Position numbers and translations under genes: made by a program
Notes under the pieces: model-generated
What the model saw: only the letters and a program-made list of their open reading frames with translations
Told to the model about the DNA's origin: nothing
Database searches by the model: none
From: Rhodobacterales bacterium 32-67-9
GTDB taxonomy: Bacteria; Pseudomonadota; Alphaproteobacteria; Rhodobacterales; Rhodobacteraceae
Length of the DNA: 64,000 nt
NCBI GenBank assembly: GCA_002280515.1
Contig: NCEA01000010.1
Coordinates: forward strand, 174,187-238,186
Reading direction: 5' to 3'
In this document: in pieces, positions 11,341-19,931 of the stretch
Layout: every line of letters starts with the position of its first letter
Position numbering within the stretch: position 1 is the stretch's first letter

Positions 11341-12429
11341 ATGACCGCGCTTACGCCAATGCCGCAAAAGCAGGTGCCGCAGAAAGGCGCCCGGCCGGTC
11401 GTGCCAGAGGCGCGGGGCGCGGCGCCGGCCATGTCCGGCCGCCAGAAGGCCGCAATCATCGTGCGGCTGCTCTTGGCCGAGGGCGGCGAACTGCCGCTCA
11501 AGGGCCTGCCCGACCACATGCAGGCGGCCCTCACCGAACAGATCGGCGCGATGCGCAGCGTCGACCGCGCGACGCTCCGCGCCGTGGTGGAAGAGTTCAT
11601 CGGACTTCTCGACTCGGTCGGCCTCAGCTTTCCCGGCGGTATCGACGGGGCGCTGCAGATGCTCGACGGTCATATCTCGCCAACCGCCGCCAGCCGCCTC
11701 CGCCGCCTCGCCGGCGCCTCGGCCAAGGCTGACCCCTGGGACCGGATCGCGGCCCTCGATCCGGAAAAGCTGCTCCCCGTCCTTGGCGAGGAAAGCGTCG
11801 AGGTAGGCGCGGTCATGCTCTCAAAGCTCGCGGTGTCCCGCGCGGCGGAACTTCTTGGCAAGCTGCCCGGCGACCGTGCCCGCCGCATTGCCTATGCCGT
11901 CAGCCAGACCGGCAACATCGACCCCGAGACGGTGCGCCAGATCGGCCTGTCGCTGGTCACCCAGCTTGAGGCGCAGCCGGTGCGCGCATTCGAGGCCGAT
12001 CCCCACGAACGCATCGGCGCGATCCTGAACTTCTCGCCCGCCACGACGCGCGACGATGTGCTGACCGGCCTGACCGAGGCCGATGAGGGTTTCGCCGCGC
12101 AGGTGCGCCGCGCGATCTTCACCTTCGCCGACATTACGGACCGGATCGACGGCCGCGACATCGCCAAGGTGATCCGTGGCGTCGACCAGGCCACGCTGGT
12201 CACCGCGCTTGCCGGGGCGACGGGCGATGCCGACGCCCCGGTCGCCGAATTCATCCTCGCCAATATGTCGCAGCGGATGGCGGCAACGCTCCGCGAGGAA
12301 ATGACCGAACGCGGCAAGGTGAAGGAAAAGGATGCCGAAGCGGCGATGACCGCGATCATCGTCGCGATCCGCGCGCTTGAAAGCGCGGGCGAGATCACCT
12401 TGCGGCAGAAGGAGGAGGAAGAGGACTGA
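11341..12429 (+). CDS. FliG-like flagellar motor switch protein, orphan
   Basis: A 362-aa protein with FliG architecture. The middle domain lies around residues 120-230, and the C-terminal FliG_C domain is recognisable from FTFADITDRIDGRDIAKVI, VDQATLVTALAGA, ILANMSQRMAATLREEM and the terminal IRALESAGEITL. FliG couples MotA torque to the rotor in the C ring. Here no other flagellar gene is near: the neighbours are purB and an acyltransferase. The long Ala/Pro-rich N-terminus and divergent middle region suggest a paralogue or displaced copy. Whether the strain is flagellated cannot be judged from this window. Confidence 0.8.
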   Translation: MTALTPMPQKQVPQKGARPVVPEARGAAPAMSGRQKAAIIVRLLLAEGGELPLKGLPDHMQAALTEQIGAMRSVDRATLRAVVEEFIGLLDSVGLSFPGGIDGALQMLDGHISPTAASRLRRLAGASAKADPWDRIAALDPEKLLPVLGEESVEVGAVMLSKLAVSRAAELLGKLPGDRARRIAYAVSQTGNIDPETVRQIGLSLVTQLEAQPVRAFEADPHERIGAILNFSPATTRDDVLTGLTEADEGFAAQVRRAIFTFADITDRIDGRDIAKVIRGVDQATLVTALAGATGDADAPVAEFILANMSQRMAATLREEMTERGKVKEKDAEAAMTAIIVAIRALESAGEITLRQKEEEED

Positions 12430-12707
12430 GGCGGATCGGGGCGCTGGCGGTGCATCACGCAGCGGAATCCGAACAGAACGGACCGGGTATCGGGCAATGC
12501 AGGACAGGAACGCTTTCACGCTCCGGCGCCGTGATCCCGCGGCAGCGCCGCCGAGCGGGGCCTCGATGGCCCCCAAGGCGGCCCCACCGACACGGTGCGC
12601 CACTCCTCGGGTCGCCCCCGCAAGCTTGTGATCCCCGGCGCAGGCCACTATGTCTGGCCTCCGGAAGCGCCGGCCCACAGTCACCGCGCGCAATGCGAAA
12701 CGCGTCC

Positions 12708-13583
12708 ATGACGGCACCGACCGCCCCGAACATTCCCCTCCGCGACCGGCTGACCAATGCGGCGGCCCGCGTGCTGATCGGCCTTGCCCGCGCCCTGCCC
12801 TACAAAGCGCGCGTGCCGGTCGCGGGCTGGATCGTCTCGCGTCTCGTCGCCCCCGTCGCCGGCTGGCGCCGCCGCATCCGCGCCAACCTCGCCATCGCCC
12901 GCCCCGATCTTCCGAGGGCCGAGGTGGAGCGTCTGGTCCGCGCCGTGCCCGACAATGTCGGCCGCACGATGATCGAGCTTTATTCCGGCGCCGATTTCAT
13001 CGACCGGGTGCGCGGCCTGCCCTTGAAAGGCCCCGGCGCCGGGGCGCTGGAGGCGGCGCACCGCGACGGCCGTCCGGTGATCCTCGCGACCGGGCATTTC
13101 GGCAATTACGATGTCGCCCGCGCCGCGCTGATCGCGCGCGGCTACCGGGTGGGCGGGCTCTACCGGCCGATGAAGAACCCGCTTTTCAACGCCCATTACG
13201 TCAATGCGATCTCGCAGATCGGCACGCCGCTCTTCCCGCGCGGCAAGAAGGGCATGGGCGAAATGGTGCGGTTCCTGAAATCCGGCGGCATGCTCGGCCT
13301 GCTGATGGATCAGCACATGGGCCACGGCGCGGCGCTCCGCTTCTTCGGCCAGACCGCGCTGACCGCGACCTCCGCCGCCGATCTCGCGCTCAAATACGGG
13401 GCCGACGTGATCCCGATCTACGGCGTGCGGCGGCCCGACGGGATCAATTTCGAGATCGTGGCCGAGGCACCGATCCCGCACGGCCCGCCCGAGACGATGA
13501 CCCAGGCGATCAACGACAGCCTCGAACGGCTCACCCGCCAGCATATGGGCCAGTGGTTCTGGATCCACCGCCGCTGGAAGTGA
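12708..13583 (+). CDS. Lipid A-type lysophospholipid acyltransferase (LpxL/HtrB family)
   Basis: Inner-membrane-associated acyltransferase of the LpxL/LpxM family (291 aa) that would add a secondary acyl chain to lipid A or a related lipid. The catalytic HX4D motif is ATGHFGNYDVA. Other family marks are GLYRPMKNPLFN, MLGLLMDQHMGHG with the FFG-TA segment, and the C-terminal GQWFWIHRRWK. Two in-frame ATGs 15 nt apart have no clear ribosome site; the second (MTAPTAPN) is used. The 278 bp before it hold no convincing gene, although a plus-strand stretch near 12570-12710 reads RKLVIPGAGHYVWPPE and may be a remnant. Confidence 0.85.
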   Translation: MTAPTAPNIPLRDRLTNAAARVLIGLARALPYKARVPVAGWIVSRLVAPVAGWRRRIRANLAIARPDLPRAEVERLVRAVPDNVGRTMIELYSGADFIDRVRGLPLKGPGAGALEAAHRDGRPVILATGHFGNYDVARAALIARGYRVGGLYRPMKNPLFNAHYVNAISQIGTPLFPRGKKGMGEMVRFLKSGGMLGLLMDQHMGHGAALRFFGQTALTATSAADLALKYGADVIPIYGVRRPDGINFEIVAEAPIPHGPPETMTQAINDSLERLTRQHMGQWFWIHRRWK

Positions 13584-13595
13584 CGAGCGCCCAGG

Positions 13596-13683
13596 AAACA
13601 GTCCGGTGGACTGTTTTCAGCGAGGAACGCGCGAGCAAGCCTGCGAGCGCCGGCGTCCGGGAAACGCTCCTGTGGAGCGTTTC
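13596..13683. repeat. Paired palindromic repeat (REP-like), between convergent genes
   Basis: Two similar hairpins lie 44 nt apart: AAACAGTCC-GGT-GGACTGTTT (9-bp stem) and GAAACGCTCC-TGT-GGAGCGTTTC (10-bp stem). Both follow the pattern GGAAAC-N-TCC / GGA-N-GTTTC. They fill the gap between the acyltransferase and the convergent DUF1223 gene and probably act as a bidirectional terminator as well as a mobile repeat. Confidence 0.75.
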
Positions 13684-13746
13684 AGTGTATCAGGAACCGG
13701 TCGGAAAGCTTTGGGAGCAACCCGCCGGTACCGGGGCGCGGGCGGA

Positions 13747-14454
13747 TCAGCGCAGCGCGGCGGCGGCGAGGATCGGGCCTGGCCCCGGCTCCTGGATGAT
13801 GATCACGACCGGATCGCCGCCCGGCGCCTTGAGGTCGAGCAGGAGGTCCGAGGTTCCGTCCCAGTCGGCCGCCTGCCGCCAGTCGGTGACGATATTCGCG
13901 TAGTCGATCGTCTTGCCGGCATTCTCGCCGCGCTCGATCGAAACCGTCTCGGTCGGCTTGTAGCGCACGACCTGCACCACCGACCCGCGCGGCAGCGGCG
14001 CGCTGGCGCTGGCCTTCACGCGGACCGTGCCGCCGGACCGGCCAAGGCTCAGCGTCACCGGCGCCGGCCTGGCGGCGAACCGGCGGATCAGCGCGTCGAC
14101 CTCGGCCGGGCGGATCCCGATGATATGATCCATGCCGCCGACAATCATCTGCGGCGTGTAGACGGTGCGCGCGCCGGCAAAGCGGGCGTAGGCGCGCTGG
14201 CGCTTGGAAAAGGCCGGATCGGCGAAACTGTCCTTCCAACCGATATAGTCCCAGTAGTCGACATGCAGCGCCAGCGCGATCACGTCGTCCCGCTTTGCAA
14301 GGCCGTTCAGGATCTTGTCCGCCGGCGGGCAGGACGAGCAACCTTGAGAGGTGTAAAGCTCGACCACGACCGGGTTCGGGGCGCCCGATTGAGCAAGTCC
14401 CATTCCCGCGAACCCGAGCCAAAGGCCCAGCGCGGCGCTGATCATCAGGCGCAT
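13747..14454 (-). CDS. DUF1223 family exported thioredoxin-fold protein
   Basis: A 235-aa protein with an N-terminal signal peptide (MRLMISAALGLWLGFAGMGL, cleaved near LAQS) and a DUF1223 domain. It opens VVVELYTSQGCSSCPPADKI, a thioredoxin-like strand and CxxC motif, and continues ALHVDYWDYIGWKD and YTPQMIVGG. Likely periplasmic; a redox or metal role is plausible, but no reaction is established for the family. The start MRLM is selected because it begins the signal peptide; an upstream frame extension lacks one. Confidence 0.82.
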   Translation of the reverse strand: MRLMISAALGLWLGFAGMGLAQSGAPNPVVVELYTSQGCSSCPPADKILNGLAKRDDVIALALHVDYWDYIGWKDSFADPAFSKRQRAYARFAGARTVYTPQMIVGGMDHIIGIRPAEVDALIRRFAARPAPVTLSLGRSGGTVRVKASASAPLPRGSVVQVVRYKPTETVSIERGENAGKTIDYANIVTDWRQAADWDGTSDLLLDLKAPGGDPVVIIIQEPGPGPILAAAALR

Positions 14455-14555
14455 GTCTTGTGTCCCGTATCCCCTAGTCCCTACATTCCTAGTCAAACGG
14501 ATCGCGAATGGCCAATCAAGGTTTTGCGATAAGCCGCGAAGCGGCCCGACTGCTC

Positions 14556-14584
14556 TTGCAGGCAATTGTGCACAATGGTATACA
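14556..14584 (+). promoter_or_regulatory. Candidate acnA promoter with palindrome in spacer
   Basis: A -35-like TTGCAG (14556-14561) and a -10-like TATACA (14579-14584) are separated by exactly 17 bp. The spacer contains a perfect 12-bp palindrome, ATTGTGCACAAT (14565-14576). A dimeric repressor bound there would block RNA polymerase. The acnA start codon is about 86 nt downstream. The boxes and palindrome are seen; the regulation is inferred. Confidence 0.55.
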
Positions 14585-14670
14585 ACGGCTGCAATTCACT
14601 TGAACGCCCCCTGCCCATGCGGCATTAGGCGTGCAAGACAGAGCCAGCCTCAGCCCGAAGGGAGTTCCCG

Positions 14671-17421
14671 ATGCCCATCGTCACCGGACAGGACACAGCC
14701 AGAACGCGCAAGACGCTTTCCGCCGGCGGCCAGACCGTCGCCTATTATTCGATCCCGGCCGCCGAAAAGGCCGGCCTCGGCGATTTCTCGAAATTGCCGG
14801 CCGCGCTCAAGGTGGTACTGGAGAACATGCTGCGGTTCGAGGATGGCGGCCGCACCGTCTCGGTCGACGACATCAAGGCCTTCGCCGAATGGGGTGCCAA
14901 CGGCGGCAAGAACCCGCGCGAGATCGCCTATCGCCCGGCCCGCGTGCTGATGCAGGACTTCACCGGCGTTCCCGCCGTCGTCGACCTTGCCGCGATGCGC
15001 GACGGGATCAAGGCCCTCGGCGGCGACGCGCAGAAGATCAACCCGCTCAATCCGGTCGACCTTGTCATCGACCACTCGGTGATGATCGACGAATTCGGCA
15101 ACCCGCGCGCCTTCCAGAAGAACGTCGATCTGGAATACGAACGCAACATGGAGCGTTACGTCTTCCTGAAATGGGGTCAGAACGCCTTCCAGAACTTCCG
15201 CGTGGTGCCGCCCGGAACCGGCATCTGCCATCAGGTCAACCTCGAATACCTCGCTCAGACGGTCTGGACCGACACCGACCAGTCGGGCGAGGTGGTGGCC
15301 TATCCCGACACGCTCGTTGGCACCGACAGCCACACGACGATGGTCAACGGCCTTGCCGTCCTCGGCTGGGGCGTCGGCGGGATCGAGGCCGAGGCTGCGA
15401 TGCTCGGCCAGCCGATCTCGATGCTGATCCCGGAGGTCGTGGGCTTCAAGCTGACCGGCCGCATGGTCGAAGGCACCACCGCCACCGACCTCGTTCTCAA
15501 GGTCGTGCAGATGCTCCGGAAGCACGGCGTGGTGAACAAGTTCGTCGAGTTCTATGGCGAGGGTCTCGATCACCTGCCGCTGGCCGACCGCGCGACGATC
15601 GCCAACATGGCACCGGAATATGGCGCCACCTGCGGCTTCTTCCCGATCGACAACGAAACCCTGCGCTACCTGCGCCAGACCGGCCGGGACGAGGCGCGTA
15701 TCGAACTGGTCGAGGCCTATGCCAAGGAAAACGGTTTCTGGCGCGGCGCCGATTACGATCCGGTCTACACCTCGACCCTGCATCTCGACATGGCCGAGAT
15801 CGTGCCGGCGATCTCCGGCCCGAAGCGCCCGCAGGACTACACGCCGCTCAACATGTCTGCCAAGAGTTTCTACAAGGTGGTGAGCGAGTTCCGCGGCGTC
15901 GACACGACGGAAGCGGCCAAGGACATGGCGTCCGAGGGCGACACGATGACGGCGCCGAACGATGTCCGGAAATCGGCCGCGGTCGCGGGTGAAAGCTACA
16001 AGCTGCGCGACGGGTCAGTGGTGATCGCCTCGATCACCTCCTGCACCAACACCTCGAACCCTTACGTCCTGATCGGCGCCGGCCTCCTCGCCCGCAAGGC
16101 GCGCGCCCTCGGTCTCACCCGCAAGCCCTGGGTCAAGACCTCGCTCGCGCCCGGCTCGCAGGTCGTCTCCGAATACCTGAACGCCGCCGGGCTTCAGGAG
16201 GATCTTGACGCGCTCGGCTTCAACCTTGTCGGCTACGGTTGCACCACCTGCATCGGCAACTCCGGCCCCTTGCAGCCCGAGATTTCCAAGGCCATCAACG
16301 AGAATGACCTCGTCGCGGTCTCGGTCCTCTCCGGCAACCGCAACTTCGAGGGGCGCATCTCGCCCGACGTGCGCGCGAACTACCTCGCATCACCGCCGCT
16401 CGTGGTCGCCTATGCCATCGCCGGCGACATGAACATCGACCTGACGAGCGAGCCCCTGGGTACCTCGAAGGACGGCAAGCCGGTCTACCTCAAGGATATC
16501 TGGCCCTCGAACCAGGAGATCGCCGATCTTGTCCACGCGGTCGTCACCCGCGAGGCGTTCCTGAAGAAATACGCCGATGTCTTCAAGGGCGACGCCAAGT
16601 GGCAGGGCGTGAAGGTCACGGAATCGGAGACCTACGACTGGCCGCCGACCTCGACCTATATCCAGAACCCGCCCTATTTCCGCGGCATGGGCAAGGATAA
16701 GGGCACGATCCACGACATCGCGGGCGCCCGCATCCTGGCGCTGCTGGGCGACATGATCACGACCGACCACATCTCTCCGGCCGGCTCGTTCAAATCGACC
16801 ACGCCGGCGGGCCAGTACCTGACCGAACGGCAGGTCTCCCAGAGGGACTTCAACTCCTACGGGTCGCGTCGCGGCAACCACGAGGTGATGATGCGCGGTA
16901 CCTTCGCCAACATCCGCATCAAGAACGAGATGCTGGACGGGGTGGAGGGCGGCTACTCGCTCGGCCCCGATGGCAAGCAGACCTCGATCTACGACGCCTC
17001 GATGGCTTATCAGGAGGCCGGCGTGCCGCTGGTCGTGATCGGCGGCGTCGAATACGGCGCCGGTTCCAGCCGCGACTGGGCGGCGAAGGGCACCAACCTT
17101 CTTGGCATCAGGGCGGTGATCGCGGAAAGCTTCGAACGCATCCACCGCTCCAACCTCGTCGGCATGGGCGTCATTCCGTTCGAGTTCACCGGCGGCGACA
17201 GCCGCAAGTCGCTGGGGCTGAAGGGCGACGAGGTGATCTCCATCGCCGGACTCGAAGGCGATCTGAAACCGCTGAGCCTTGTGCCCTGCACCATCCGCTA
17301 CGCGGACGGCCGCGAGAAGACCATCGAGCTCAAGTGCCGGATCGATACCGAGATCGAGGTCGAATACGTCGAGCACGGCGGCGTTCTGCACTACGTGCTG
17401 CGAAACCTCGCCCAGTCCTGA
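14671..17421 (+). CDS. acnA: Aconitate hydratase A
   Basis: TCA-cycle enzyme (916 aa) that isomerises citrate and isocitrate with a 4Fe-4S cluster. The cluster Cys are in ITSCTNTSNP (Cys458) and GCTTCIGNSGP (Cys524 and Cys527). Further signatures are VGTDSHTTMVNGLAVLGWGVGGIEAEA, the swivel-domain SRRGNHEVMMRGTFANIRI, and YGAGSSRDWAAKGT. It starts MPIVTGQDTARTRKTL after a GAAGGGAG ribosome site. It is a single-gene unit with its own promoter candidate upstream and a strong terminator. Confidence 0.97.
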   Translation: MPIVTGQDTARTRKTLSAGGQTVAYYSIPAAEKAGLGDFSKLPAALKVVLENMLRFEDGGRTVSVDDIKAFAEWGANGGKNPREIAYRPARVLMQDFTGVPAVVDLAAMRDGIKALGGDAQKINPLNPVDLVIDHSVMIDEFGNPRAFQKNVDLEYERNMERYVFLKWGQNAFQNFRVVPPGTGICHQVNLEYLAQTVWTDTDQSGEVVAYPDTLVGTDSHTTMVNGLAVLGWGVGGIEAEAAMLGQPISMLIPEVVGFKLTGRMVEGTTATDLVLKVVQMLRKHGVVNKFVEFYGEGLDHLPLADRATIANMAPEYGATCGFFPIDNETLRYLRQTGRDEARIELVEAYAKENGFWRGADYDPVYTSTLHLDMAEIVPAISGPKRPQDYTPLNMSAKSFYKVVSEFRGVDTTEAAKDMASEGDTMTAPNDVRKSAAVAGESYKLRDGSVVIASITSCTNTSNPYVLIGAGLLARKARALGLTRKPWVKTSLAPGSQVVSEYLNAAGLQEDLDALGFNLVGYGCTTCIGNSGPLQPEISKAINENDLVAVSVLSGNRNFEGRISPDVRANYLASPPLVVAYAIAGDMNIDLTSEPLGTSKDGKPVYLKDIWPSNQEIADLVHAVVTREAFLKKYADVFKGDAKWQGVKVTESETYDWPPTSTYIQNPPYFRGMGKDKGTIHDIAGARILALLGDMITTDHISPAGSFKSTTPAGQYLTERQVSQRDFNSYGSRRGNHEVMMRGTFANIRIKNEMLDGVEGGYSLGPDGKQTSIYDASMAYQEAGVPLVVIGGVEYGAGSSRDWAAKGTNLLGIRAVIAESFERIHRSNLVGMGVIPFEFTGGDSRKSLGLKGDEVISIAGLEGDLKPLSLVPCTIRYADGREKTIELKCRIDTEIEVEYVEHGGVLHYVLRNLAQS

Positions 17422-17441
17422 GAACTCTCTCCTGAGACCCT

Positions 17442-17471
17442 CCCCCTCCCGCCTTCATCGGCGGGAGGGGG
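17442..17471 (+). terminator. Hairpin terminator after acnA
   Basis: A perfect 12-bp stem, CCCCCTCCCGCC / GGCGGGAGGGGG, with a 6-nt loop TTCATC starts about 20 nt after the acnA stop. The CCCTCCC...GGGAGGG core resembles the intragenic hairpin at 642-664. Confidence 0.78.
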
Positions 17472-17788
17472 CATTCCATCGTGTACCGGCGGGCGATGCT
17501 GCTGCGTCCCCACCCGGACTTCGAGACGCACTAAGCTGTCTCAAACGCCCAACTCCTTCCGCCACCTCAACCGCCATATACCGCGCCGCACCGGGACGAT
17601 TCGGGCCGGGCTCAGCGGGCGATTGGTGCAGAGCGGGAAATGATCATCTCCGCGCTGCCGCCTTGTCGCGGCTCAGGCGAATCGGGCAGAACCAAGGCAT
17701 TCAGAAACCTCCATATTTCATGGGAGTTTTGTGAAAGTCGCGATTTGCCGGGTTTTTCGCGCCGCGGCCCCGGGCTATCACCTTGGGC
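17472..17788. other. Intergenic region, nothing recognised
   Basis: About 317 bp of mixed composition after the acnA terminator. Frames are short and Arg/Pro-rich. No repeat, RNA gene or promoter could be supported. An AT-rich patch around 17700-17755 precedes a very short open frame. Confidence 0.5.
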
Positions 17789-17887
17789 ATGAGACCGCTG
17801 ATCCTGAAACTGCACTTCTCGCCCAGCATGCCCCTGGTGGAAACCGCCGGGCTTCTCATCCTGATCGTCGCTTCGCAACTGCGTTGA
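17789..17887 (+). CDS. Possible 32-aa hydrophobic micropeptide
   Basis: ATG-initiated frame of 33 codons encoding a basic N-terminus (MRPLILKLHFSPSM) and a hydrophobic C-terminal segment ending LLILIVASQLR. The hydrophobic pattern is protein-like and the frame has a proper stop. There is no ribosome site and no neighbour in the same direction; it ends 25 nt from the convergent ccmG stop. It could be a chance frame, a remnant or a small membrane peptide. Confidence 0.25.
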   Translation: MRPLILKLHFSPSMPLVETAGLLILIVASQLR

Positions 17888-17911
17888 CGACCGGGCCGTC
17901 GCGGAGAGCAG

Positions 17912-18451
17912 CTACTCCGCGGCGGCCTCTTTCATCGCCGGACGAATGTCGCTCTCGAGGACGCGTTCGGTGATCGGGCCGGGGAAGCGCAGGACGACGT
18001 TGCCCTCACCGTCGATGACAAAGGTTTCCGGCACACCATAAAGCCCCCAGTCGATGCCCATGCGACCGCTCGCGTCGGCGCCCACGGCGGCATAGGGGTT
18101 GCCAAGCTCCGCAAGGAACCCAAGCGCCGCCTCGGGCTTGTCCTTGTAGTTGACGCCGAGGATAGTCACGCCCTCGGCCCTCAGCTTTTCGAGGTTCGGA
18201 TGCTCGGCCCGGCAGGGCGCGCACCAGCTGGCCCAGAAGTTCACCAGCTTCACCTTGCCGTCGCGCAGGTCGGCATCGGCGAAGACGGGCAGGTCGGCGA
18301 GCGGCGTCACCACCACGGCGGGCGCCTGCTTGCCGGCGAAGGCCGACGGCAGCGCGTTCGGATCGTCGCGGTTCATGCCCCAGACGAACATCGCGGCGAG
18401 GCCGGCGAAAATCACCGGCGGCAGGATCATCAGCGGCGAGACCCTAGCCAT
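17912..18451 (-). CDS. ccmG: Thiol:disulfide interchange protein CcmG/DsbE
   Basis: Membrane-anchored periplasmic thioredoxin (179 aa) that reduces apocytochrome c or CcmH for heme attachment. Residues 5-25 form the N-terminal anchor. The active site is NFWASWCAPCRAEHP (Cys77, Cys80), and the cis-Pro loop is LYGVPETFVID. Last gene of the ccm cluster; its ATG overlaps the ccmD stop by 8 nt, indicating translational coupling. Confidence 0.93.
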   Translation of the reverse strand: MARVSPLMILPPVIFAGLAAMFVWGMNRDDPNALPSAFAGKQAPAVVVTPLADLPVFADADLRDGKVKLVNFWASWCAPCRAEHPNLEKLRAEGVTILGVNYKDKPEAALGFLAELGNPYAAVGADASGRMGIDWGLYGVPETFVIDGEGNVVLRFPGPITERVLESDIRPAMKEAAAE

Positions 18452-18599
18452 TGCGTCCCATCCGCTTTTCCTGCGCCTCGAGCCGCTTGCGCATCCGCGT
18501 GCCCTTCCGGAGCGTCAGCCAGACAAGGCCCAGAAGCAGCGCCAGCGTGACCCCGTAGGCGCCAAGAACGGTGCCCGCGTATTTACCGAGCTCCATCAT
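18444..18599 (-). CDS. ccmD: Heme exporter protein CcmD
   Basis: A 51-aa single-pass membrane protein that stabilises CcmE release from the CcmABC complex. It reads MMELGKYAGTVLGAYGVTLA, a hydrophobic segment, then the basic tail of the family (RKGTRMRKRLEAQEKRM). The start overlaps the ccmC stop as TGATG, and the stop overlaps the ccmG start. Identification rests on size, topology and operon position between ccmC and ccmG. Confidence 0.88.
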   Translation of the reverse strand: MMELGKYAGTVLGAYGVTLALLLGLVWLTLRKGTRMRKRLEAQEKRMGRNG

Positions 18600-19191
18600 C
18601 ACGCCATCCTTTCGCGCGCTTCGAGCGCCCGGAGCCGGCGCGAACGGATCTCGGTCCGGGTCCTGAGCAGCACCAGCGTCAGAAAGAGCAGCAGACCGAG
18701 CCGACGAGGCAGAGGACCGAGGTGAGGTCGGCCGCCGTGTCGGGGTCGTCGACCGCCTCCCAGAGCGCGATATAGCCGAGGTAGAAGAGGAAGAGGATCA
18801 GGAACGAGGTCAGGCGCGGATCCCAGGCCCACCAGGTGCCCCACATCGGCTGTCCCCAGATCGCCCCGGTAAAGAGCGCGATCAGCGTCATCGTCATGCC
18901 GATCGGCGCCGCCGCCTTGGCGGCCAGCACCGAGACATGGTGGCGCCGGATCAACCAGATCAGCGAGGTGACGAGCATCATCGCCCAAGCGTTGATCGCC
19001 ATCATTGCGCTTGGCACGTGGACATAGATGATCTTCACCGTGGCGCCCTGGCGGAAGTCATCGGGCGTGAAGAAGAAGCCCCAGACAAGGCCGGTGACCA
19101 GCGTCAGCACGGCCAGCCCCGTCACCCAGGGCAGGGCCCAGGACGAGGTCTGCATGAACTTCTTCGGATTTGCATATTCCCAGATCGACAT
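18599..19191 (-). pseudogene. ccmC: Heme exporter CcmC, broken by internal deletion and frameshift
   Basis: CcmC loads heme onto CcmE and has six membrane segments plus the WWD motif. Here MSIWEYANPKKF to LTSVLCLVGSV is intact, including GTWWAWDPRLTSF. At about 18693-18697 the frame jumps and stops at 18679. The second frame then continues with the true C-terminus LLFLTLVLLRTRTEIR and ends against ccmD as TGATG. The segment between, with the last periplasmic loop and part of the final membrane helix, is missing. Compared with usual CcmC of about 242 aa, roughly 136 bp are absent. Real lesion or sequence/assembly error cannot be told from here. Confidence 0.85.
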
Positions 19192-19247
19192 GGCGCCCTT
19201 GCTACCGGCTCACGGTTGCGCTCTCAATACACATATCACTTCATGCC

Positions 19248-19904
19248 CTAGCGCAGATTGACGCGGATTGCCGCAGCCGCGGCGAAGGGCAGGATCGCGA
19301 CGGCGCCGGCGGTGATGCCCGCGAGCATGAGGAGCGGCGTCGCGGTGGCCAGCCCCTCGGCGCCGCGCCGCGCCGCCTCGGCACCGAAGATCAGCGTCGG
19401 GATGTAGAGCGGCAGGACTAGAAGCGAGAGCAGAAGCCCGCCGCGCTTCAGCCCGACCGTCAGCGCCGCGCCGAAGGTGCCGATCACCGAAAGCGCCGGC
19501 GTGCCGAGAAGGAGTGAGAGCGTGAGCCAGGCGAACCCGCTGGCCGGCAGGTTGAGGAGCACGCCGAGGACCGGCGCCGCGAGCGTCAGCGGCAGCCCGG
19601 TGGTCAGCCAGTGGGCGAAGGCCTTCACCGCGACCACGCCGTCGAGCGGGATCGGCGCGGTGGCGAGAAGGTCGAGCGAGCCGTCCTCGCGGTCGAGCGC
19701 GAAGATCCGGTCGAGCGAGAGAAGGCAGGCGAGGAGCGCGCCGACCCAGAGGATGCCGGGGGCGATCCGCGCAAGGGTGCCGCCCTCCGGCCCGACGCCG
19801 AAGGGGACGAGCACGGTGACGATGAGGAAGAACGCGAGGCTGAGGCCGAAGCCGCCACCGGCGCGGGTGGCGAGCCGCAGATCGCGGAGCAGGAGCGCTA
19901 GCAT
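19248..19904 (-). CDS. ccmB: Heme exporter protein CcmB
   Basis: Inner-membrane subunit (218 aa, six predicted helices) of the CcmAB transporter that drives release of holo-CcmE. Starts MLALLLRDLRLATRAGGGFG; family signatures are LDRIFALDREDGSLDLL and GTFGAALTVGLKRGG. The ATG lies 86 nt after ccmA; that spacer holds a copy of the gene-end repeat, unusual inside an otherwise compact operon. Confidence 0.93.
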   Translation of the reverse strand: MLALLLRDLRLATRAGGGFGLSLAFFLIVTVLVPFGVGPEGGTLARIAPGILWVGALLACLLSLDRIFALDREDGSLDLLATAPIPLDGVVAVKAFAHWLTTGLPLTLAAPVLGVLLNLPASGFAWLTLSLLLGTPALSVIGTFGAALTVGLKRGGLLLSLLVLPLYIPTLIFGAEAARRGAEGLATATPLLMLAGITAGAVAILPFAAAAAIRVNLR

Positions 19905-19931
19905 GGCGGGCGGCCCTTTGGTCGGCGCGCA

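Noticed and set aside
12570-12707. Extra gene or N-terminal extension before the acyltransferase
   Set aside because: A short stretch reads like protein (GAGHYVWPPE) but in another frame than the acyltransferase, with stops on both sides and no start context.
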